From Pseudomonas uvaldensis (GTDB lineage Bacteria; Pseudomonadota; Gammaproteobacteria; Pseudomonadales; Pseudomonadaceae), in NCBI RefSeq assembly GCF_021271205.1, contig NZ_JAIWKS010000001.1:62001-126000 (forward strand): a stretch of DNA of 64,000 nucleotides, written 5' to 3'. Shown here piece by piece: positions 18,947-27,535 of this stretch (position 1 is its first letter; every line of letters begins with the position of its first letter). The notes beneath the pieces are model-generated. The model searched no databases, was not told the DNA's origin, and saw only the letters and a list, made by a program, of their open reading frames with translations. Position numbers and translations under genes: made by a program.

Positions 18947-20797
18947 ATGGCCGCACCTGCCCCAGCCTTGTCCCATGACGCCATCATCCAGGCCTCCTGG
19001 TCCCGTTGCCGCGCCTTTGGCCTTGACCATCAGAGCGTGCCCTCCTTCGAACCGCTGCCCGCCGAAGGCGTCGCCCAGTTACTGGAGAGCCAGCATTCAC
19101 TGGTGCAGACCACCCACCAGGAAGTCCTGCCGTATTACGAGAACATCCTGAGCAATTCCAATTGCCTGATCATGCTGGCCGACAACCAGGGCCAGGTGCT
19201 CACCTCGTGGGGGACCCAGCGCTTCATCGAGCCGAAACTGGCCCACGGCTTCAGCGCCGGGGCGAGCTGGATGGAACGCTGCACCGGCACCAACGCCATC
19301 GGCACGGCGTTGGCCTGTGAACAGGCAGTACACATCGAGCACGATGAACATTTTCTCAAGGCCAACCGCTTCATGACCGGCTCCGCCGCCCCGATCTTCG
19401 ACGCCGAGCGCAAGGTCATCGCCGTACTGGATGTCTCCAGTGACAGCTACCTGCCACCCTCCCACACGCTGGGCATGGTCAAGATGATGAGCCAGACCGT
19501 GGAGAACCGGTTGATCCTCAACCTGTTTCGCGGTGAACACTTCCAGCTGACCTTCAATACCGGATTGAACAACCTCGACAGCCAGTGGGCCGGACTGTTG
19601 ATCTTCGATGAAACCGGCCAGGTATTGTCCGCCAATCGCCGGGCCGACAATCTGTTGGGCCTGAGCCTGTCGCGGGTCAGCATCGAAAGCCTGTTCAAGG
19701 TTTCGTTACTGGACCTTTTGAACCAACCCGATGGCTTGCCGTTCTCGTTGCAAGCAGCAGGACGCAACCGCTTCCAGTGCATGCTCAAGCGCCCCAGCCA
19801 GGTGTCGATCAAGCCTCGCGTGTTTGCCGAGCCGACACCCGCGCCAGCGCCGCCCCCCGCCAGTAGCGCCATTAGCCTCGATACCCTGCACTTCGGCGAC
19901 AGCCGCGTGGAAAAAGCGGTACGCCAGGCCGAGCGTTTGCTGGAGAAAGACATCCCGCTGCTGATCCACGGCGAGACCGGCGTCGGCAAGGAGGTGTTCG
20001 TCAAAGCCTTGCACCAGGCCAGTTCCCGCTGCAAACAACCGTTCATTGCCGTGAACTGCGCGGCGATCCCCGCCGAGCTGGTGGAGTCGGAATTGTTCGG
20101 TTACGAAAAAGGCGCCTTTACCGGGGCCAACCAGAAAGGCAGCATCGGCCTGATCCGCAAAGCCGACCGCGGCACGCTGTTCCTCGACGAAATCGGCGAC
20201 ATGCCACTGCCAACCCAGGCCCGCCTGCTACGGGTACTGCAAGAGCGTTGCGTTCAACCGGTGGGCAGCGCCGAGCTGTTCCCGGTGGACATCCGCATCA
20301 TCTCCGCCACCAACCGCTCGCTGCGCGAACAGGTGCAACTGGGGCGCTTCCGCGAAGACCTCTACTACCGCATCGGCGGCCTGACCCTGGAACTGCCCCC
20401 CCTGCGCGAACGCAGCGACAAACAAACGCTGTTCAAACGGATCTGGGAACACCACCGCGAGCCCACCCAATGGGCCGGCTTGAGCCGCGAAGTCCTGGAA
20501 CTGTTCGAGCGCCATCCCTGGCCGGGCAACCTGCGGCAGGTCAGCAGCGTGCTGCAAGTGGCGCTTGCCATGGCCGAGGAACAGCCCATCCGCCCGGAAC
20601 ACCTGCCGGATGACTTCTTCGTGGACCTGGAAATGGAACCGGTGGAAGCACCGGAGCCGCTGATGGTGGACTTGAACGATGCGGAGGATTTGAACAGACA
20701 GCTGCAAGCAGTGGGCGGCAATATCTCCCATCTGGCGCGACGGCTGGGGGTCAGCCGCAACACGTTATACAAGCGTCTGAGGCAATTGGAAAACTGA
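18947..20797 (+). CDS. Sigma-54-dependent activator, AcoR-like (GAF-PAS-AAA-Fis HTH)
   Basis: The protein has 616 residues from ATG 18947; an in-frame GTG at 18866 would add 27 residues of unlikely composition. A GAF-type sensor covers ~50-190 (ERCTGTNAIGTALA is typical of AcoR). A PAS-like segment lies at ~200-285. The AAA+ domain at ~310-550 has Walker A GETGVGKE, the sigma-54 contact loop GAFTGA and Walker B LFLDEIGD. A Fis-type helix-turn-helix (HLARRLGVSRNTLYKRL) ends the protein. There is no receiver domain, so control is probably by a small ligand in the GAF domain. It is divergent from the ABC operon, which it probably activates. Confidence 0.88.
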   Translation: MAAPAPALSHDAIIQASWSRCRAFGLDHQSVPSFEPLPAEGVAQLLESQHSLVQTTHQEVLPYYENILSNSNCLIMLADNQGQVLTSWGTQRFIEPKLAHGFSAGASWMERCTGTNAIGTALACEQAVHIEHDEHFLKANRFMTGSAAPIFDAERKVIAVLDVSSDSYLPPSHTLGMVKMMSQTVENRLILNLFRGEHFQLTFNTGLNNLDSQWAGLLIFDETGQVLSANRRADNLLGLSLSRVSIESLFKVSLLDLLNQPDGLPFSLQAAGRNRFQCMLKRPSQVSIKPRVFAEPTPAPAPPPASSAISLDTLHFGDSRVEKAVRQAERLLEKDIPLLIHGETGVGKEVFVKALHQASSRCKQPFIAVNCAAIPAELVESELFGYEKGAFTGANQKGSIGLIRKADRGTLFLDEIGDMPLPTQARLLRVLQERCVQPVGSAELFPVDIRIISATNRSLREQVQLGRFREDLYYRIGGLTLELPPLRERSDKQTLFKRIWEHHREPTQWAGLSREVLELFERHPWPGNLRQVSSVLQVALAMAEEQPIRPEHLPDDFFVDLEMEPVEAPEPLMVDLNDAEDLNRQLQAVGGNISHLARRLGVSRNTLYKRLRQLEN

Positions 20798-20915
20798 TAA
20801 GCCAGCAGCCTGCGCGGAGGCTCAGGCTTTGTACGAATGCATACCTTTAGAACATCTTTGCTTGTTTTGAAGATTAATACGCTGTCAAATCCACACCGTT
20901 CTTCAAATGGCTGAG

Positions 20916-20937
20916 TTTGTCACGACACGGTGACAAA
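20916..20937. promoter_or_regulatory. Inverted repeat, possible operator of the biosynthetic cluster
   Basis: TTTGTCAC and GTGACAAA are perfect 8-bp arms separated by 6 bases. It lies about 30 bases upstream of TTGACA (20966-20971), which has only a weak -10 match (AACTAT) at 17-base spacing. An operator is more likely than a terminator because no T-run follows, but the evidence is only the symmetry. Confidence 0.35.
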
Positions 20938-21058
20938 AACCCTGCATCGGCCAGCACTCGCCAGCTTGACACTCAAACTTCAGGATGGAACTATCAGGGC
21001 AACTTCACGCTTAAGCTTCACCAGGGATTGCAATAAAAACAACAAGGAGATCAAGCTT

Positions 21059-21139
21059 ATGTCGTTCTATTCTTTCTTGAAACGTCCCTCAGCCCTTCAC
21101 AGGCGCGTCCTTCTTCTCGCCCGTTTCCCGCTCATATAG
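21059..21139 (+). CDS. Possible 26-residue cationic peptide ahead of the biosynthetic cluster
   Basis: ATG 21059 has AAGGAGA 8 bases upstream, one of the best ribosome sites in the region. The peptide starts MSFYSFLKRPSALHR, is Arg/Leu-rich with no acidic residue, and ends FPLI before a TAG. It lies 66 bases before the ligase gene and on the same strand. It could be a leader peptide, a small membrane peptide or a substrate of the cluster, or chance. No family is recognised. Confidence 0.4.
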   Translation: MSFYSFLKRPSALHRRVLLLARFPLI

Positions 21140-21205
21140 ATGTCACCGCTCCGGTGAATTAACGATCTAACCGAAACATTAGGCAGTTAACGCAAGGGAA
21201 CGCTG

Positions 21206-22744
21206 ATGCCTCTTTTTCATCAATTCATTGAGAACAATGCCCGTCGTACGCCTGACAAGTCAGCGCTGGTCATCGACGGTGTCCACACACCGTATGATGT
21301 CCTGGAGACGCGTGCCACACAGATCGCCGCTTTGTTAATCAAGTGCGGCGTCAAATGTGGCGACCGTGTGGCCTTGTATTCCGGTATCAGCGCGGACTTG
21401 ATCGCGGCTTTTCTGGCAGTATTGAAAGTCGGTGCAATCACTGCAGCGACGCACCCCACCTACAGCCGAAGCAAACTGCTTTATCAACTCAAGCACACCG
21501 ATGCCCGGGTGTTATTCACCGATCGCTACGAGGATCCGGAGGCGCTGGTCTCGCAGACCAGTCTGGAGACGATCCTGGTCTTCAGCACAAAGCAAGACCT
21601 TCCGGCAGAAGCGCCCAGCCTTGGGAAAGCCCTGGATACCCTGACGCCGCAAGACCTGGAAAGAGCCCTTCCCGACATCGACGAACACCTGCCAACTTCA
21701 ATCTTCTACACCTCCGGATCCACCTTCAACCCCAAAGGCGTGGTGGTGAATCACCCCATCATGATTGCGGCCGCGACCAGCGTGATCGATTACCTGGGCA
21801 ATACCGCCAGTGATGTCATCCTCAGCTATTCCACCCTGGCCTCCGATTACGGCGTCTACAACATCATGATGCCGTTGTTCTTTGGCGGTACCGCGGTGAT
21901 CGAAAGCCGAACAGCAAATTGTGCCGACGATGTACTCGAAGTCATCAAGCGAGAACACGTGACCGGCCTGCATGTTTTTCCACCGGTATTTTTCCTCTTG
22001 GCAAGCATGGGCGAGCATTGGCAAGGACAATTACCTTCACTTCGTTATATATCCAGCAGTGGCCAACCGCTTTACCCACGGCACATCCAACAAATAAGAG
22101 AAGCACTGCCCAATGTCGATATCTATTCCAACTACGGCCTTACCGAGTGCAAGCGAGTCAGTTATCTGCCTCCATCCGACATTGCACTGCGCCCGGGCTC
22201 GGTAGGAAAGCCACTCAAAGGCGTTCACGCCTTGATTGTTAACGAACAGGACGAGCCCATTACAGAGCCGGAAGTCGTCGGCGAACTTCTGGTGAGCAGC
22301 AACTATCTGATGCTGGAATATTGGAAGATGCCTGAAGAAACAACCAGGGCGTTCAAATACAACAGTTTCGGTCGCGACAGGTTTTACCGTACCGGCGACT
22401 TCTTCCGAAAGGATGCTCAAGGATATCTCTATTACGTGTGCCGGAAAGACGATCTGTTTGCCCGTCATCTCTGGAAAGTGAATCCTCGAGAAATCGAACA
22501 ATGCCTGGCCTCCCATCCTTCGGTAGCTCAGGTCGTGGTGGTCCCCGTTGCGGACGAGGCCGCCGGCTTCGTCCCCAAGGCCTGCGTCGTACTGGAAGCC
22601 GATTGCCAGGACACAACGGAGCAGATGCTGCTGGATCACTGCCAGGCCTTGCTGGATTGGCACATGGTGCCTGCCCAGTGGGCATTCATGGATACGTTGC
22701 CGAAAACCGACTCGGGAAAGATCACGGCCAAAGGACTGATCTGA
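21206..22744 (+). CDS. AMP-forming acyl/aryl/amino acid ligase (ANL superfamily), stand-alone
   Basis: The protein has 512 residues. ANL motifs are in order: A3-like FYTSGSTFNPKGVV (~170; the usual Gly after SGST is Phe), A5 YGLTECKR (~310), A7 FYRTGDFF (~395), a hinge region RKDDLFARHLWKVNPREIE (~415; the usual K-x-R-G before the hinge is altered) and the catalytic A10 Lys in PKTDSGKI (~505). It would activate a carboxylic acid as its adenylate and pass it to CoA, an amine or a carrier. No carrier protein or condensation domain is seen nearby. First enzyme gene of a five-gene unit. Confidence 0.85.
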   Translation: MPLFHQFIENNARRTPDKSALVIDGVHTPYDVLETRATQIAALLIKCGVKCGDRVALYSGISADLIAAFLAVLKVGAITAATHPTYSRSKLLYQLKHTDARVLFTDRYEDPEALVSQTSLETILVFSTKQDLPAEAPSLGKALDTLTPQDLERALPDIDEHLPTSIFYTSGSTFNPKGVVVNHPIMIAAATSVIDYLGNTASDVILSYSTLASDYGVYNIMMPLFFGGTAVIESRTANCADDVLEVIKREHVTGLHVFPPVFFLLASMGEHWQGQLPSLRYISSSGQPLYPRHIQQIREALPNVDIYSNYGLTECKRVSYLPPSDIALRPGSVGKPLKGVHALIVNEQDEPITEPEVVGELLVSSNYLMLEYWKMPEETTRAFKYNSFGRDRFYRTGDFFRKDAQGYLYYVCRKDDLFARHLWKVNPREIEQCLASHPSVAQVVVVPVADEAAGFVPKACVVLEADCQDTTEQMLLDHCQALLDWHMVPAQWAFMDTLPKTDSGKITAKGLI

Positions 22745-22761
22745 TATCAGGGAGCGATAAA

Positions 22762-23790
22762 ATGGACACCGCACAACCGATCTCCTCGTTCAGCCCGGAA
22801 CAGGACTTGAAAAGCAGCTCAATGCTGCAGCTCGCCGATCACTTCCACCGTTTGGCCACTGGCGCGACCCAGGTGCCGGCGCAATCGCTGACCAGCCATA
22901 TCAGGCACTCCATTGCCGATGCCGACGTAGTGGCCTATCACGACCGTCTGGTGGAGGACGCCGGCCCATTGTTCCTGCACTTCCTGGCCAGTGTCCCGTA
23001 TATCCTCGAGGAGATGGCAAGAGTCGGCGTTGCCCTCTCACGACTCTCCCAGGCCCGGCAGGCCACCGAACCCCGAACCTTCGGTTTTTTCGAGATCGAC
23101 GCGTTTGACGGCAGCAACGGACGCGCACTCGCCGCGCATTCACAGGGCTTGATCAGCACCTTCACCACCTCACCCAACCAGGCGAATCAACCTCACTTCG
23201 ACCGACATGCCGACCCGGCGCGCTCGCTGTTCTACCCCCAGTCGTTCCTGACCCTGCACCCCAGATTGTTCGCTGAGGAGCCCTACGAACGGTTCAACGA
23301 GGGGTTCGATTACGTCTATGAAACGGCGGCCTTCCAGTTTTATACCCGCGACCGCAAAGCTCAGATCAATCACATAAAGCCCTTGCTGAAACCCGGCGCC
23401 CTGGTGTTCTTTCTTGAAAAGCTCAATCACGAGGACCTCGGGCAATACCTGGAGCGTGAGCGGGTAAAGGACAGCGGCTTCAAGACACGCTATTTCTCTG
23501 AAGAGGAAATTGACTGGAAACGTCAACAGATGCTGGAGCAAATGCAAAACGGCCAAGTGTTGATGCACGAACTCGTCGACGCGTTGTCCAGTCATTTCAA
23601 ATACGTCTACCTGCTGTGGAACAGCACGAATTTTTACGAATTCGTTGCCACGGACGATGGGCCCCGACTTGAGCAGTTCCTCAGCTTATTGGGCCCGATC
23701 AACCAGCCGGAAGGGTTCTGTTTCGAGGCTCGCGCCATCGGCTATGTGAGTCGCCCGCAACCGTGCGAAGAGGAACGCGCCAATGGGTGA
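22762..23790 (+). CDS. Probable SAM-dependent methyltransferase of the biosynthetic cluster
   Basis: The protein has 342 residues. The start at 22762 follows AGGGAG, 17 bases after the ligase stop. The N-terminal 100 residues are helical. FFEIDAFDGSNGRALAAH (~110-127) resembles a class I SAM-binding motif with a non-standard glycine pattern. FDYVYETAAFQFYTRD followed by IKPLLKPGALVFFLEKL (~185-225) matches the post-motif strands of such enzymes. A C-terminal helical part of ~100 residues follows. The fold is likely and activity uncertain because motif I is atypical. Its end overlaps the next gene by 8 bases. Confidence 0.6.
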   Translation: MDTAQPISSFSPEQDLKSSSMLQLADHFHRLATGATQVPAQSLTSHIRHSIADADVVAYHDRLVEDAGPLFLHFLASVPYILEEMARVGVALSRLSQARQATEPRTFGFFEIDAFDGSNGRALAAHSQGLISTFTTSPNQANQPHFDRHADPARSLFYPQSFLTLHPRLFAEEPYERFNEGFDYVYETAAFQFYTRDRKAQINHIKPLLKPGALVFFLEKLNHEDLGQYLERERVKDSGFKTRYFSEEEIDWKRQQMLEQMQNGQVLMHELVDALSSHFKYVYLLWNSTNFYEFVATDDGPRLEQFLSLLGPINQPEGFCFEARAIGYVSRPQPCEEERANG

Positions 23791-24970
23791 AAACCACACG
23801 CATAGCCTCGATGCAGCGTTCCGGCCAACGCCAGTGGAACGGGTCCGGCAACGCTTGGCAGGCTGGCACCAGCGCGCGGCCGACGCCGAGAAAAACCGAA
23901 AGTTGAGCCAAGCCACCTTTGACGAATTATTCAGCGATGGGTTGCTTGAACTGGTCTCCCCTCGTCGTAAGCCCTTGGACGCTCCCGGCTGGCCCACGTT
24001 GATGGAAGCTTCACGACTTGCCGCCACTGCATGCGCTTCGACGGCTTGGATGATCAGTCTGGTGGGCGGACATGCTGCGATTGCGGGTCGTTTGAGCCAC
24101 GCCTGCCAACACAGGTTGTATCAGGATGATCGGCCACAATTGTTTGCCTCCGCATCGGTCGGTCCCCACAGCCGGCTATCGGCTGACTCGGACGGTATTC
24201 GGGTTAACGGCACCTGGCGCTTCAGTTCAGGGATCGAGCAAGGCACCTGGCTATTGCTCAACGGCCCTGTGACCGATCACAGCGGTACTCCCGGCACAGA
24301 ACGGATGCTGCTGGTGGTGTCGACCCGCGACGTGGAGATATTGGACACGTGGGACACCTGCGGCATGGCTGCCACGGGTTCGCATGATGTGTTGTTGCAG
24401 AATGTCCTGGTGCCCGCCGAACAGGTGTTCCGCCTGGAAGATGTTTTCGCGCACCGGACGAACGAGTTGTCCGGCGACTATCTGTACAGCGTGCCCATCG
24501 TTCCTTTCATAACAACCTCCATTCTCGGGCCTGTGCTGGGCTGCGCCGAAGGGGCTTATGCCGCGTATGTCGAATCGCTGAGACAGCAGAAAGTGCCTGC
24601 GTCCGCCCCGGCAAAGGAACGGCTGGCTCACAGCGCCGCGCAACTGTCGGCGGCAACGACCTTGTACACGACACTGGTGACCCTGCTGCATGAATCCGGT
24701 CAGGCACGACGGTCGTTATCCATGGATGAGCTGCTGCGACTCAAGCGCGATCGCGCCTATGTGGCAAGGCTTTGCCTTCAAGCGATCCAGCGCCTGGTCG
24801 AACATGCGGGCGCCTCGTCCATGACCCGTGACAACACGCTCCATCGCCATTGGCGCGACCTGCAGGCCATGGTGGCACACCGAGACCTCCATTGGGACAG
24901 CGCCATGCAGGCCTTCGCCGACTTTGCCGTCGATACGCCGGCCTGTGCCCAGCCACTGAACACGCCGTAA
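23783..24970 (+). CDS. Acyl-CoA-dehydrogenase-fold flavin oxygenase (group D type)
   Basis: The protein has 395 residues. The architecture is that of HpaB/HsaA-type flavin monooxygenases and acyl-CoA dehydrogenases: a helical N-domain ([15 protein letters not shown]), a central beta domain with [19 protein letters not shown] (~135-155), and a helical C-domain with [18 protein letters not shown] near the end. Conserved [11 protein letters not shown] near residue 80 is typical of the oxygenase branch. It probably hydroxylates, N-oxidises or desaturates a small-molecule intermediate using reduced FMN or FAD; no partner reductase is encoded nearby. It overlaps the upstream gene. Confidence 0.78.
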   Translation: MGENHTHSLDAAFRPTPVERVRQRLAGWHQRAADAEKNRKLSQATFDELFSDGLLELVSPRRKPLDAPGWPTLMEASRLAATACASTAWMISLVGGHAAIAGRLSHACQHRLYQDDRPQLFASASVGPHSRLSADSDGIRVNGTWRFSSGIEQGTWLLLNGPVTDHSGTPGTERMLLVVSTRDVEILDTWDTCGMAATGSHDVLLQNVLVPAEQVFRLEDVFAHRTNELSGDYLYSVPIVPFITTSILGPVLGCAEGAYAAYVESLRQQKVPASAPAKERLAHSAAQLSAATTLYTTLVTLLHESGQARRSLSMDELLRLKRDRAYVARLCLQAIQRLVEHAGASSMTRDNTLHRHWRDLQAMVAHRDLHWDSAMQAFADFAVDTPACAQPLNTP

Positions 24971-24990
24971 CACTCACCAAGGAGACAGGT

Positions 24991-25377
24991 ATGTTTGTTC
25001 GCAATAAATCCGATATCGAAAAAACCGCTCACTTTGTCGAGTGGGGCGCCGGCACCAGCCATCGGTTGCTGACCGAAAAAGACGGCATGGGCTACACCGT
25101 GTGCCATACCGTCGTGCGCGCCGGGACAGAATCGTTGCTCCAGTATCGTAACCATCTCGAAGCGTGCTACTGCATTGCCGGTGAGGGTGAAGTCGAAGAC
25201 ATGGAGGGCAACGTGTACCCGATTCGCCCAGGCGACATCTACGTACTCGACCAGCATGACCGCCATTACCTGCGTGGCGGCAAAGACCAGGATCTGATCC
25301 TGGTCAGCGTCTTCAATCCGCCTCTCAAGGGCGACGAGCGACATAATCTCAATGACGCGTCCGGCTCTGCCTATTGA
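24991..25377 (+). CDS. Ectoine-synthase-family cupin, stand-alone
   Basis: The protein has 128 residues, the usual EctC length. AAGGAGA precedes ATG 24991. EctC-like features include the opening [12 protein letters not shown], the cupin strand [19 protein letters not shown] (~55-73, with the metal Glu), [17 protein letters not shown] (~85-98, with the metal His) and [10 protein letters not shown]. EctC closes N-acetyl-diaminobutyrate into ectoine by loss of water. No ectA or ectB is present, so it is either an orphan EctC or, more likely given its operon, a cyclase for another N-acyl diamine. Function in this cluster is inference. Confidence 0.82.
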   Translation: MFVRNKSDIEKTAHFVEWGAGTSHRLLTEKDGMGYTVCHTVVRAGTESLLQYRNHLEACYCIAGEGEVEDMEGNVYPIRPGDIYVLDQHDRHYLRGGKDQDLILVSVFNPPLKGDERHNLNDASGSAY

Positions 25378-25416
25378 GCTGCAACCAGCTCCCCCGCTCC
25401 TCGACACGAGAACACC

Positions 25417-26628
25417 ATGCGCAAGGATTACCTGGCCTTTTTCACCTCGATGTTCCTCTCCCGGCTGGCCGACCAGATACTGCTCTTCATCGTCCCGCTG
25501 ATTGTGTTTCAGACCACCAACAGCGTCTCCTGGGCAGGCCTGGCTTTCTTTGTCGAATCCCTGCCGCGGTATCTGTCGTTCCCGATCTGCGGTGCCCTGT
25601 GCGACAAATTCCCACCCATCCGAATCCTGCACATCAGCCAGGTCTACCGCGCCGTGGCGTGTGTCGCGGCAGTGATTCTGTATGCGCTGTTGGGTGGTAT
25701 CTACTGGATCGTGGCGCTTTCGGCGCTGTGCGGTGTACTCACGACCCAAGGCATCATGGCCCGCGAAGTGGTGATGCCCTACATATTCAAGCACTACACC
25801 TACACCAAGACCCTGTCCTATTCACAGATCGCCGACCAGACGGGGCTGGTGCTGGGCCCGTTGCTCGCCGCGCTGATGCTTGAAGTGTGGGCATGGCACT
25901 GGGTGGTGCTGGCGATTGCCGGGCTGTTTCTGCTGGCGGACCTTGCCATGCTGTATTGGCAACGCAGCAGCTCGGTCACCCTGGAAACGTTCGAACAACA
26001 TCACGATCTCTGGTGGAACCCGTTGCGCATCGCTTTCGGTCATATCCGCGATTTGGCGGAATTGAAGAAGGTCATCAGCCTCGCCGTGGGCGTCAACCTG
26101 ATCATAGGCGTGACCCTCGCTACATCGGCGGCCATGGTCATCGGCCAGTACGATGCCGGCAAGGATTATTACGCCGGTGTGCAAGCGGCCGGTGCCCTGA
26201 CCACCATCGTTATCCTGTTCTTCCTGGCACGGGTTACGCTGCCCTTGAAGGTACTGGGAGCCCTGTCGTACACGCTCATCGCCGCAGGCGCATTCGTCAC
26301 GGCATTCAGCCCCAGCGCATGGGGCTATGTGGTGGGTTTCCTGCTAGTCGTCGGCTTCGACAAGATGTTCAACGTGTACATGCGCAGCATCCGCCAACAA
26401 GTCATTCCGCCCCAGGATTTCGGCAAGACCGTTGGCGTCATCACGCTGCTCAACAACCTGTCCCAACCGCTGGCGGGATTGTTGGTCGCCGTGCTGGCCG
26501 CCCCCATTGGTACACAACATGTGATCCTGCTACTGGCCTTCGCCACCAGCCTGATCGGCATGGCCGTGGTGGTCGCGTTTAAAAAAACGACACCCGCACC
26601 AGCGGCCTACGGCGTCGATCCGGAGTGA
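25417..26628 (+). CDS. MFS exporter of the biosynthetic cluster
   Basis: The protein has 403 residues, about 12 membrane helices and no large soluble domain. The opening (YLAFFTSMFLSRLADQILLF) and the loop GALCDKFPPIRIL resemble the MFS_3/EntS-type drug and siderophore exporters. It is the last gene of the unit, 39 bases after the cupin gene, and would export the product or confer self-protection. Confidence 0.82.
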   Translation: MRKDYLAFFTSMFLSRLADQILLFIVPLIVFQTTNSVSWAGLAFFVESLPRYLSFPICGALCDKFPPIRILHISQVYRAVACVAAVILYALLGGIYWIVALSALCGVLTTQGIMAREVVMPYIFKHYTYTKTLSYSQIADQTGLVLGPLLAALMLEVWAWHWVVLAIAGLFLLADLAMLYWQRSSSVTLETFEQHHDLWWNPLRIAFGHIRDLAELKKVISLAVGVNLIIGVTLATSAAMVIGQYDAGKDYYAGVQAAGALTTIVILFFLARVTLPLKVLGALSYTLIAAGAFVTAFSPSAWGYVVGFLLVVGFDKMFNVYMRSIRQQVIPPQDFGKTVGVITLLNNLSQPLAGLLVAVLAAPIGTQHVILLLAFATSLIGMAVVVAFKKTTPAPAAYGVDPE

Positions 26629-26649
26629 CCGACGCCGGCCCACAGCGTA

Positions 26650-27156
26650 TCAATCGAACGCGCCGTTGAGTACCTCGTAGATAATGCCGGTGGCGATCGC
26701 TACCAGAATCAGGTCAGTGCCCGCCTGCCGCCATTCGTAACCATCGTAATGCGGCAGGCGCCCCAGCAGCCGCCCGTCCAGCTTCTTGGCAATCCCCGGA
26801 GGCAGCGGCTTGCCCCGGGCGAGGTTTTTCTGGATACCCGGCGGCAGTGCCGGACCGGGGCTCCAATAATCACGGTAACCGCCGATCACGCCGATAATGC
26901 CGCTCCGGTCAATGCTGGGGCCGTTATGCCAATCGCCGCCCCCACCGCCACCACCTTTGCCGCCCTGGTTACCCTTGTTGCCGGGGTTACCCTGGCCACC
27001 CTTGTTGCCCGGTCCGCCCTTGCCTTGTCCTTGACCCGGCCCTTGGTCGAACTGAGCGTTTCCTTTGCCGTTACCCGGATCCGCTACAACCGTCTCGGCA
27101 CCCACCACCAGGGCGAAGCAGGTAACCGCTGCAATCAACGAGCGCGATTTGAGCAT
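26650..27156 (-). CDS. CigR-like secreted protein with Gly-rich linker
   Basis: The protein has 168 residues. A signal peptide (LIAAVTCFALVVGAETVVA) is followed by a low-complexity Gly/Asn/Gln/Lys stretch at ~30-85 with repeated PGNKG units, then a compact C-terminal domain (LPPGIQKNLARGKPLPPGIAKKL). That end matches the RcnB/CigR-type periplasmic proteins. It is convergent with the MFS gene, 21 bases away. The family is fairly sure; its role here is unknown. Confidence 0.7.
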   Translation of the reverse strand: MLKSRSLIAAVTCFALVVGAETVVADPGNGKGNAQFDQGPGQGQGKGGPGNKGGQGNPGNKGNQGGKGGGGGGGDWHNGPSIDRSGIIGVIGGYRDYWSPGPALPPGIQKNLARGKPLPPGIAKKLDGRLLGRLPHYDGYEWRQAGTDLILVAIATGIIYEVLNGAFD

Positions 27157-27535
27157 GATGGTTCTCACTTAAAAAGGGGATATCCCCTGCTCATATAGAG
27201 GTCAAGAGTGATATTAGTTCCATATCACACTGCGCGCCGTGGGTGCATTTCAAGTCATGCACAAAGCGGCCGACACCACGACGGCCATGGACGGGTCGGT
27301 CTGTATTATCAGTGACTTATTGTTGAGGCATGGTTGACACGTTGCCGACGTCACGGACGCCGAATGAACGCCACGCGGACTTCGTTTCGCCATTCGTCAC
27401 CTGCAGAACGTGGTGTTCATGGCAGCGCCACGCCTGGCTCAGGGTTTGCACCATTGATCCCTGTAGCCTCAGGACGACGTGATCCTGACGCGGCGGCACA
27501 ATTATCAATGCTTGGTCAGCCACTGGAGATGTACC
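27157..27535. other. Intergenic region with three symmetric elements
   Basis: Next to the CigR-like start lie GGGGATATCCCC (27176-27187) and GTGATAT-N7-ATATCAC (27208-27228). The rest (27230-27535) contains overlapping short frames without convincing starts, and I see no gene in it. Confidence 0.5.
27176..27228. promoter_or_regulatory. Two palindromes upstream of the CigR-like gene
   Basis: GGGGATATCCCC is a perfect 12-bp palindrome, and GTGATAT/ATATCAC are perfect 7-bp arms with a 7-base spacer. They are 20-72 bases upstream of the start at 27156, a usual place for operators. No known regulator is assigned. Confidence 0.4.

Larger units (their letters stand above)
20798..21205. other. 408-base leader region of the biosynthetic cluster
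   Basis: This stretch is visibly richer in A+T than its flanks. It holds an 8-bp inverted repeat (20916-20937), a TTGACA hexamer at 20966, a 26-codon reading frame with a strong ribosome site (21059-21139) and a short run of non-coding sequence before the ligase gene. No terminator for the upstream regulator gene is obvious. Confidence 0.5.

Noticed and set aside
18898..18978. 26-codon frame starting at the ATG right after AAGGAGG before the sigma-54 activator
   Set aside because: The ribosome site abuts the ATG with no spacing, and the frame runs into the activator start in another phase.
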